Shown here piece after piece: positions 56,313-64,000 of a stretch of 64,000 nt of DNA. Every line of letters begins with the position of its first letter. Within the stretch, counting starts at the first letter, position 1. Both the position numbers and the translations under genes were made by a program. Origin of the DNA: Inia geoffrensis (Eukaryota; Chordata; Mammalia; Artiodactyla; Iniidae); NCBI GenBank assembly GCA_036417435.1, contig CM070899.1, forward strand, positions 146,706,237-146,770,236. Reading direction: 5' to 3'. The notes under the pieces are model-generated. The model searched no databases. It was not told the origin of the DNA and worked only from the letters and a program-made list of their open reading frames with translations.

Positions 56313-56893
56313 TTAAGAAAACTCTTCTGTAAGTGGCAGTGAAGATGATGTTGGTGGTCGTTATGTCTTCATAGCTGATAAGCTGTAGGATGTTAGAATT
56401 ACGATGTTTGCCTCTTGGTTGAAGAATAAGACCACCACCCACTGAAGAATGAAATAGGAGGCTATGATGTACCTGTCAGTGAGGTAATTACACATTTTTG
56501 GTGAGCATGAATGCTGAAAGCCAGTGAGCGCTTGTTTACCACCCAGTGTATTTCCAGTGTATGCTTGAGAGAGAGAACGAGGGAGGAAGGAATACTTTTT
56601 AAAAAATGCCCTTGGTTGAATTTCAGAAATGGATTTCAGAGGCCAGGAAGCAGCTTGTAACAAGAGGATGAGATCAGTTGGTATAATTGGAACTAGTTGA
56701 TAATCCTTTTACTCTCTTCTCTGAACATTTAGTGTTCCTATTTTTGTGCAAACATATGAGCTAGAAAATGACTAGGCCTCTCCATAGATGTCATGTGTCA
56801 CGTTGGGGAGGGTGAGGGGAATGTGGGATAGAGCCAGCAGTCAGTCTTCAGCCTTCATCTTTGCTAAGCTTTTTCCTGCAGTAGGTTCTGGGG
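56313..56893. other. Unique sequence, no feature seen
   Basis: Nothing recognised. Confidence 0.4.
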
Positions 56894-56909
56894 CCGTTTT
56901 GTTCTTTTT

Positions 56910-57111
56910 TTTTTTTTTTTCGGTACGTGGGCCTCTCACTGTTGTGGCCTCTCCTGTCGTGGAGCACAGGCTCCGGACGCGCAGGCTCAGCGGCCATGGC
57001 TCACGGGCCCAGCCGCTCCGCGGCATGTGGGATCTTCCCGGACCGGGGCACGAACCCGTGTCCCCTGCATCGGCAGGCGGACTCTCAACCACTGCGCCAT
57101 AAGGGAAGCCC
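56910..57111 (-). mobile_element. Young CHR-type SINE, ~205-nt class
   Basis: T-run tail followed by the nearly unmutated short-class body. One change in the head, 'gccataaggg' for 'gccaccaggg'. The target duplication ccgttttgttctttt occurs at 56894-56908 and 57112-57126 and is perfect. Confidence 0.97.
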
Positions 57112-57126
57112 CCGTTTTGTTCTTTT

Positions 57127-58371
57127 TAAAATGTCTCTGGAGGTTATTTTAGAATGCGGTCTTTAGTTTGGTTGTACCGGCATTTGGGGAGGGCAACAGA
57201 GGGAAAGAAAGAGGAGTGAGGAATATATTTTTAAAACTGAAAAAAAACTGACCTATGAGATTTTACCTCATGGGGTAGGCGCTGAGACTGTTGGCTTGTG
57301 GTTTTCACCATTTTACTTCCTGCTGATGGAGAGCCAGCACGAAGTCAGCTGTTCCTGAGCCCAAGTTTGATAGCTGAAAACACCTTTTTCATTTTATTCA
57401 AGTCACTTAGAAGGAGAATTCATATCACTGAGGTTCTAACTCTAAGCTTCCAAACTAGTGGTTAGTTGAGTGGCCTCTGTTTCTCAAGGATTCTGCTGTT
57501 GCTGCAAGTAAGGAGTAAGGATTCTGTTTCCCAGTCTTTTCCATCTTGCATTACTGTTTTTTTCTTGTTGGTTGTCCCAAGTCAGGTTTGCCTGGCTGGG
57601 TTTGTGCCAGTGAAAGACAAAGTGTATAGAACATCTACTCTGTGTCATTACTGTACCAAAGAGCTGCCCACTTTTGATTGACCCACAGTGGTTCTCAGAG
57701 GCCCGTGATTACCAGCTGCTTCATGCAGAGGAGAAAGGTCTTACAGCTGGCAAGAGCTCAGACTTCAGTGCCCTCCTCCGGGTGGTCCTTTTACTCTGGT
57801 CAGAGCAGTTCATCCATTCATCAGTTGGCCGGGCATGTTGAAGGTGTTGCCTCTTCTCTCTCCCACCTCAGATCTTAGGAGCAACCGTGGCTTTTCATTC
57901 TTTCGGCACAGTCTGAGTTCTGGCCGTCTTCTAACTGTGTGTGACTAACCCAGCACTGAACCAACTGTTGCTGCAGTGGAGGTGGGACCTCTGTGGGGCC
58001 TGTTTAATTTATGTAGAGAATCAGAAAGCCAAGATCACAGAGCTCTCAGGAGAGTTTATTTGGACTATTTATAGTTTGTTGTTCTATCCACAGTCTCTGT
58101 CTAGAGTAACACACGCAAATACTTGCTGAATTGAATTATTTCCTCTTGCTGCCTTTCACATACCTTTGCATCCTTTACATCTTCTCTTCGTCATCCCTTC
58201 CACATCGAATTGCTTTCTGGACAGCCTGGGCTCTTGGAAGACACACGTACAGGTACCTGTTCTTTAGTCCCACCCTCATTCCCAGTTAACAAAACCTGCA
58301 AAGCAACAGTTTTATTTTGGGGACAGTATGCCTGGAAATCTTTACTCTTTTTCCCCTAAATTAATTTACTT
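57127..58371. other. Unique sequence, no feature seen
   Basis: About 1.2 kb. No repeat, exon or RNA gene recognised. Confidence 0.45.
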
Positions 58372-58693
58372 AAAAAATTTTTTTTTACTTTTTAATTAAT
58401 TTTTATCGGGGTATAGCTGCTTTACAATGTTGTGTTAGTTTCTTGCTATACAGCAAAGTGAATCAGTCATACGTATACATATATCCACTCTTTTTTTTAG
58501 ATTTCCTTCCCATTTAGGTCACCACAGAGCATTGAGTGAGTTCTATGTGCTATTCAGTAGGTTCTCATTAGTTATCTGTTTTATGCATAGTAGTGTATAT
58601 ATGTCAACCACAATCTACCAGTTCATCCCACACCCCCACTTCTCCCCTTGGTAATCATAAATTTGTTCTCTATTTCTGCTTTGCAAATAAGTT
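58372..58693 (-). mobile_element. Short 5'-truncated L1 3' end
   Basis: T-rich tail, then 'atcggggtatagctgctttacaatgttgtgttag', 'agcattgagtgagttctatgtgctattcagtagg', and 'gttctctatttctgctttgcaaataag', the complement of a cetartiodactyl-type L1 3' UTR. The right edge coincides with the SINE at 58701, so its duplication is obscured. Confidence 0.9.
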
Positions 58694-58700
58694 CCAATTG

Positions 58701-58910
58701 CCTTTTTTTTTTTTTTTTGCAGTATGCGGGCCTCTCACTGTTGTGACCTCTCCCGCTGCGGAGCACAGGCTCCGTTCGCCCAGGCTCAACGGCCATGGCT
58801 CACGGGCCCAGCCACTCCATGGCATGTGGGATCCTGCCGGACCGGGGCATGAACCCGTGTCCCCTGCATCGGCAGGTGGACTCCCAACTGCTGCGCCACC
58901 AGGGAAGCCC
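58701..58910 (-). mobile_element. CHR-type SINE, ~205-nt class
   Basis: T-run, then 'gcagtatgcgggcctctcac' to 'gccaccagggaagccc'. The 7-bp word ccaattg flanks it (58694-58700, 58911-58917). Confidence 0.94.
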
Positions 58911-58922
58911 CCAATTGACTTT

Positions 58923-59127
58923 ATTTTTTTTCCTGCAGTTCACGGGCCTCTCACTGTTGTGGCCTCTCCCGCTGCGGAGCACAGGCTCCGGACGCACAGG
59001 CTCAGTGGCCATGGCTCACGGGCCCAGCCGCTCTGCGGCATGTGGGATCTTCCCGGACCGGGGCACGAACCCGTGTCCCGTGCATTGGCAGGCGGACTCT
59101 CAACCACTGTGCCACCAGGGAAGCCCC
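58923..59127 (-). mobile_element. CHR-type SINE, ~205-nt class, 12 nt from the previous one
   Basis: Same orientation as its neighbour. The word tgacttt flanks it at 58916-58922 and 59128-59134. Together the two copies create a 181-codon antisense frame (58593-59138) that is not a gene. Its body shares private variants with the inverted copy at 59552. Confidence 0.94.
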
Positions 59128-59136
59128 TGACTTTTT

Positions 59137-59542
59137 GATTGTAAAGATTTTCAGAAAAAGTAGCCAACTGGAGTGTTCATTATAACCAAATTATTAGCAC
59201 TTGGGTCATTCTTTGATAACAGTTATTTGATGAAACACCTATATATATTTTTTGCATTTTGAAATATTGTAATTTTAAACGAAAGGGTATTGTGTAGCAG
59301 ATGCCTGACTTTCTGTAGCTTTCTTTTTGTATATTCTAAGTATATTAAGTATTTGAAGTTTCACGTGCATAGTAATATTTTCTGTTTCCACATTTACTTG
59401 AAACAATTCATCATTATGCATTTCTGTTATGTGCCACTTACCTACTCACACATAGCTAGAAATGCTAAATGTTTTAAAGCAACGATCTTATGTTTTAACT
59501 TAGTTCAAATGGGGAACTTAATAACTGATACAATAAGAAATG
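59137..59542. other. Unique AT-rich spacer between inverted SINEs
   Basis: Nothing recognised. It would form the loop if the two flanking SINEs paired. Confidence 0.45.
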
Positions 59543-59551
59543 GAAAATTAG

Positions 59552-59765
59552 GGGGCTTCCCTGGTGGCGCAGTGGTTGAGAGTCCGCCTGCCAATGCACG
59601 GGACACGGGTTCGTGCCCCGGTCTGGGAAGATCCCACATGCCGCAGAGCGGCTGGGCCCGTGAGCCATGGCCACTGAGCCTGCGCGTCCGCAGCCTGTGC
59701 TCCGCAACGGGAGAGGCCACAACAGTGAGAGGCCCGTGTACCGCAAACAAACAAAAAAAAAAAAA
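59552..59765 (+). mobile_element. Young CHR-type SINE with intact pol III boxes
   Basis: Sense orientation from 'gggcttccctggtggcgcag' to 'gtaccgcaaacaaac' plus an A-run. The internal promoter is visible: A box tggcgcagtgg at 59565-59575 and B box ggttcgtgccc at 59608-59618. A 9-bp duplication, gaaaattag, lies at 59543-59551 and 59766-59774. Confidence 0.97.
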
Positions 59766-59774
59766 GAAAATTAG

Positions 59775-60670
59775 TATATGTGATCCTCTAAGAGTTTCCT
59801 ATTAAGAGGAATTCAGAAAATTTGAAATTCAGGGAATAACCTCTAAAGTTTCTCGTAACTCTGTTATTTCAAAATCCAGAACAAGTGCTAATATCACCCA
59901 AATTTAGCTGGGCAATAACCTTTTAGTAATTTGATGGAAAGCTGCCTTTTGAATCACTATTTTAAAACCATTTTTCAATGAATTGATCAAGTTAGCAGAA
60001 TTTGCAGAACATGTTGTAGTTGATTTTCGATTCAGTTGAGATATAATCTTACTAGTTCTTTACTTTAGTGTTGTCAAACACTTTTGTTTGTTTTGTGAAG
60101 CTGTATGTCCTAATTGAAAGTGAATTGTCTTTATTAACATCCAAACAGAGTTAGCGGCAACTCTTGTAAGTCACCATTTTCAAAATGCATAGGCACTTCC
60201 TCCTCTACCGTGGACGCCATGAGTGCAGAGTGTTTCCTTTAGAGTCCCCTTCAGTGTGACTTGGAGGAGAGATTACTGAGGGAGACCTTTCCCATATAGT
60301 GAGATGGTGAGAAACAGTTTTGTTATGTCAGAACACGGATACATTTTGGTCTTTAAGTAGCTAAATTCTCTGCCAAAACTGCTAATCGCATTATCACAGG
60401 TTCTGTATAGTTTGTTATGGTTCTGTATGGCATCTAGATCATTAGATGTAGGGGTGATGATTTTTGTGTGCTTTTAGTTGACTGGACCTGGTTGTTTCCA
60501 CCTAAACTAAGTTTATCAGTAATTTTAAAAAATACTCTTTGCTCATTGTATGATATAAAAACAAAATGACTCCCTCACGGATAACTCAGGCCAGGGATGC
60601 TTTATGAATAGAAAATCTCCTTTTAAAATGAAATTTTTCGCTTAAGAAGTTAAAGTAATATTTGAAAAAA
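59775..60670. other. Unique sequence, no feature seen
   Basis: Nothing recognised. Confidence 0.45.
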
Positions 60671-60675
60671 CCCTA

Positions 60676-60875
60676 ACAGGGACTTCCTGGTGGTCTGCTG
60701 GGACTATGCTCTCCCAATGCAGGGGGCCTGGGTTTGAACCATGGTTAGGGAAGTAGATCCCATATGCATGCCACAACTGAGAAATCTGAATGCTGCAACT
60801 AGAAGATCCTGCATGCAGCAACGAAGATCCCATGTGCCACAGCTAAGATCCCATGCGGCCAAAATATTTTTATAA
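60676..60875 (+). mobile_element. Older, diverged CHR-type SINE
   Basis: 'gggacttcctggtggtctgctggga', 'caatgcagggggcctgggtttgaacc', 'gcaacgaagatcccatgtgccac', 'gatcccatgcggccaaaat'. The head differs from the other copies ('ggtctgctgg' in place of 'ggcgcagtgg'). The flanks 'aaaaccctaaca' and 'aaaacccaaaaa' may be the duplication. Confidence 0.85.
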
Positions 60876-62090
60876 AACCCAAAAACCTCTAATAGCGGGC
60901 TGCTGAAAATATTGGAGTTTCTTTGACTTTGTAGAATTTTCATTTAATTATGAAATATACAAATTTCTTTTTCTTGAAGTCTTTGTTGTTTAAAACTTTC
61001 CCTCCGATTTTGAGATCATTTAAAAAAAAAAACAAAAGCCACCTCTCATGTTTTCAAATACCATTCTCAAAATGTTAAAGACATACTACTGGAGAATTAA
61101 CATTGAAGGCAATATTTATCCTTGAGATATGAGAACCATTTTAACAATTTAAAAGCTAACGTTGACATTCCTAGCATCTGTTTCTAATACCTCTTCTGCC
61201 TGCCACTTGTGGGAATGATGTGATAGTGCTTTTGTCATGTAATGTGACCAAGAAGGTGGGCTGTGTGTCACTGTGAAATAATTTCTAACCAAGTAGCCAC
61301 TCCAGGCCTTGGGATTTGTCCAGGTTAGGTCATCCAGCTCAGTAATGTCTACATTTGTGTGAGCGCCCACTTGCCTATATTTAGTCTTTCCAAATAGTTT
61401 ATAATTGGTTTAGCCCATTGGATTGCTTGCTTTTTGGATGATAGAGGTTGGGGAGGATGAAGGAAGTATAAGGCCTGAATTTGGCAGTCTCTTTACAGGA
61501 TGTCCCTTTTAACCCCTGCTGAGGTTAATTTACATAAAACACAGCTGTGTGTGAATTTTTCTAAACTTAAAGTTTATACTTATTACCATAGGGATAAGAT
61601 TGTCAGCACTTACTGAATTTATGGTCTTGCTCTCCTGTATCTGGACCTCCTGGCAGCTTACAGTTCCGTTTCCTTTGGATAACAGGATACAGCTGGCAGC
61701 AAAATTCTCACCTGTGGAATAGCCATTTGGAGTTTTGTTCTCTATATAGGTCTCTGCAAAGCAGCAGAAACTATTTTTGCAGGAAACCACAAGCCTGTGT
61801 TAAACACCAAAAGAGGATTGAAATAACATGTGCAAGTGTTCCTCTTCCCTGAAGTACCAGTCATCATGCGAGAGCCTAAGTATGGTGTTAAGCAGCTCTT
61901 TGCCCTCCCCTTTACTTTGGGGTTGTTGTCCTGTTAAATGATGCTGAATTCCCCCACTCTGGTCTCTGTTACCTCTCTGGCCAATCAAGCAAATTGATCC
62001 AGGCTGGATTTCTTAATAAGCTACTAGGTAAGCCTTCTGGGACTAGACTGACCTTAGCTATTTTGGTAAGATTGATTTTTTTTCTTATAG
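60876..62090. other. Unique sequence, no feature seen
   Basis: A10 run at about 61022. Otherwise no repeat or RNA gene recognised. Confidence 0.45.
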
Positions 62091-62162
62091 CTGTGGATCC
62101 TTTACCATCAAACAGTGCGGAAAAGCTGATTAATTTCTGTCTCTGATGTTCATGTCAATCAG
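62091..62162 (+). other. Candidate exon (unassigned), low confidence
   Basis: 'gattttttttcttatag' ends at 62090 and AG|GTATTTC follows at 62163. One of three frames is open for 17 codons (VDPLPSNSAEKLINFCL) and then stops, as a terminal coding piece could. The donor lies at the edge of an L2 relic and is weaker than those of the other candidates. Confidence 0.15.
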
Positions 62163-62164
62163 GT

Positions 62165-62560
62165 ATTTCTTTAGTGTTTATTGGGTGCTCAGTACCATGC
62201 TAGATGCTGCGACAGGAGCAGTAGTGGTGTGGAGGAGTGCTACAGAAGACATATACGGGTGTGGTGGGCTAGAATAAACAAGTTAAGGAGAAAAGGTAAG
62301 CACAGAAGTAAAAGAGAAATAAAACCCAGTGTGTGACTTATTGTTCATTGTATAGATTAGCTTATCAGCAAGGTGGAAGGCATTATCTTGAGCAAAGGAG
62401 TGAGGACCGGACTGAGCATGGTGCATGCAGATGGTATGTGTAGGAGCTGAGTGGAAGGGAGGGTATGGGGTAGGGGAGAGGAGTGCTAAATAAGGCCGCA
62501 TAATGCACTGAACACTATGCAGAGACATCAGAAGGGGTAGTAGGGAGAGCCTGGATGGCC
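62165..62560 (-). repeat. L2 LINE relic, antisense
   Basis: 'tttattgggtgctcagtaccatgctagatgctgcgac', 'aataaacaagttaaggag', 'gcaaaggagtgaggaccgg', 'aaataaggccgcataatgcactg' follow the complement of the L2 3' end and distal coding part. Confidence 0.6.
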
Positions 62561-62754
62561 TCTGAGAGTTCACCAAAGATAAAGGGCATACTTCGTAGAG
62601 CACTGTATCTGTTGGGGTCCCCGTTTCCCTCATCAGTGCCCTTCATTTAGAATTAGACATCAGCAGTGATTAGGATGGTAGAGTAGTTGAATGTGATGCA
62701 AGGTGAGTGCTGAGATGGCTAATCACGTAACTCATTCCAGGCAGTAAGAACAGG

Positions 62755-62955
62755 AACTTATTTTATTGAGTACTTTCTTGTTGCTTAGTACTGTATAAAC
62801 ATTTTACACACATCTTTTATTCTTATTTTCCCCCATTTTACACATGAGAATGAAGCCTGGCAGTTAAATAACTTGTCCAGGGTATGCAGCCAGAAGTACA
62901 AGAGTTAACAACTCAGATCCAAGTCTGTCTGTCTCCTTCTCTGAATTATATTGCC
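62755..62955 (-). repeat. MIR SINE relic
   Basis: 'cttattttattgagtactttcttgttgc', 'cccattttacacatgagaatgaagcc', 'aacttgtccagggtatgcagccag', 'ctcagatccaagtctgtctgtc'. Confidence 0.85.
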
Positions 62956-63004
62956 ATTCTCAGTTTTATCCTTACATTCTTCTATGAGGGGTTGCTAAAG
63001 AATT

Positions 63005-63144
63005 GTTTGTTTTTTTTTCTTTAATTGAGGTATAGTTGCTTTACAATGTTGTGTTAGTTTCTGCTGTACGATGAAGTGAATCAACTACATGTACACATAT
63101 ATCCCCTCCCTCTTGGACCTGCCTCCCCCCCACCCCCCGCCACC
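63005..63144 (-). mobile_element. Very short L1 3' end with duplication
   Basis: 'tttaattgaggtatagttgctttacaatgttgtg' and a C-rich run at 63122-63139 (the G-rich 3' UTR on the other strand). The duplication aagaatt lies at 62998-63004 and 63145-63151. Confidence 0.92.
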
Positions 63145-63151
63145 AAGAATT

Positions 63152-64000
63152 CTTAAATGCTAGAAGGTTGTTTCCCCAGTCTAGATGGGCACCGTGCAGT
63201 CATCTGTTCCTTTAGTATCTTCATTATTATCAAAGTGGCTTATAGAGAGTTGGTATAAAATAAATACGATATTGAATATTTTGCAGAGGAAATGTAGTGA
63301 GCTTATTAATCTCTCTGTTGGCAACTGCCAGTCCCAAGCTGCCCATGTGTGTCTGTGGATGCAGCATCTGGGCTTATGAGCCCTAGGATGCAGGGCTCCA
63401 CCTTTAGAAGAACTAAGATGGGTTAAATGTGTTCCCAAAACTGTGTTCACATCTTCTTTTTAAGCTTTTCCCTCCCTTTCTTGAAGCAAGGCTGATCTTA
63501 GTGCTATCGCCTAGCACTTCCTAAAGAAAAGAGGTTGGTGCCCCCAGAGAACCTTGTTATGTGATTGCATACTACTATGTAGGCAGAGAGGAAGCTGCAG
63601 AACGAAAGAAGCATTTTAGGAAGGTTGAGTCAGAGGTGCAAATGGAGCATGGAGAGATTTTCTCAAGGTGGTAAGGCCCTGGCACTCATATCTACAAGCA
63701 GAGGCAGGTAGATTGGCAGTCATTCCTACCTGGGGAAGGAGGGTAATGTGGGCTGCTTCTGAGACCGCGTTTATAGAGTTCCATGGCTGACAGGATTTGG
63801 CTAGGGTTTGGGATGAGGATCCCAGGGCCTGTGGAAATTGATTGGGAAGCCAGCCTTTGCTTGCTGCACCTCAGGAAAGCCATGGTGAGGTTCTGGCCTG
63901 ACCTTACTGGTTGTAACCCACAACAGATACTTGCTCTGTCTGGGTTTGAGTTTAGGCTACATGATTACCTTCCAGTGAAACTTTTTAATGAATCTTTGAA
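63152..64000. other. Unique sequence to the window end
   Basis: No recognised exon or repeat. 63590-63900 is GC-richer, but I could not assign it. Confidence 0.45.

Noticed and set aside
58593..59138. 181-codon plus-strand open frame
   Set aside because: It is the antisense reading of two adjacent CHR SINEs (58701-58910 and 58923-59127). Similar frames appear in every young antisense copy, for example at 10701, 22702 and 56788.
62637..62702. Possible 66-nt exon between 'tccctcatcag' and AAG|GTGAGTGC
   Set aside because: Both splice words look fine, but all frames have stops and the acceptor region lies at the edge of an L2 relic. Not stronger than chance in 64 kb.
1..64000. CRISPR array, bacterial operons, phage or plasmid features
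   Set aside because: Nothing of the kind. The window is vertebrate nuclear DNA with dispersed retroelements, and its direct repeats are target-site duplications or tandem slippage.
1..64000. tRNA or rRNA genes
   Set aside because: The tRNA-like words found (A and B boxes) belong to SINE heads. No cloverleaf outside a SINE was recognised.

Overview
The window looks like non-coding nuclear DNA, intronic or intergenic, from a cetacean or a very close relative such as hippopotamus. The main evidence is the SINE population. At least twelve copies of tRNA-derived CHR-type SINEs are present, recognisable by the head 'gggcttccctggtggcgcagtgg' or its complement. They come in three size classes: about 130 nt, about 205 nt and about 310-400 nt. 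I see no ruminant BovB/Bov-tA, pig PRE-1, primate Alu or rodent B1/B2. The remaining repeats (L1, L2, MIR, CR1/L3, hAT-Charlie-like, Tigger-like, MLT1-like LTR) are the usual mammalian fossil set. The species is inferred.

No host protein-coding gene can be supported. Every open frame longer than about 100 codons lies in a repeat or looks like a chance frame. The only recognisable coding sequence is a dead LINE-1 at 33664-38654 on the minus strand, with ORF1 and ORF2 broken many times.

Layout. 1-5900: old L2, L1 and MIR with two CHR SINEs. 5900-14420: mostly unique sequence with a TA-flanked Tigger-like element, a young truncated L1 with a target-site duplication, and four CHR SINEs. 14430-22650: about 8 kb with no young insertion, only ancient MIR/L2/L3/hAT pieces. 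22650-23443: three CHR SINEs nested in one another inside a single outer duplication. 23444-33540: about 10 kb again without young insertions. 33545-38735: a 5.0 kb L1 inserted into an older L1. 39800-45720: short L1, MIR, dinucleotide tracts, an MLT1-like LTR with a G-rich expansion, one SINE and an old L1 ORF1 relic. 45720-51130: mostly unique, with MIR and L2. 51130-54520: old L1 split by a long CHR SINE. 54520-64000: unique DNA with seven young SINE/L1 insertions, two of the SINEs forming a near-identical inverted pair.

Four short stretches have convincing acceptor and donor splice signals and are listed as candidate exons (17179-17352, 28894-28983, 49732-49781, 62091-62162). Two keep an open frame that could be coding, but none was matched to a known gene, and in 64 kb such pairs also arise by chance. 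I found no evidence of a new biological system. The most useful observations are the insertion chronology from nested elements and duplications, the private-variant inverted SINE pair, and the two repeat-poor blocks.
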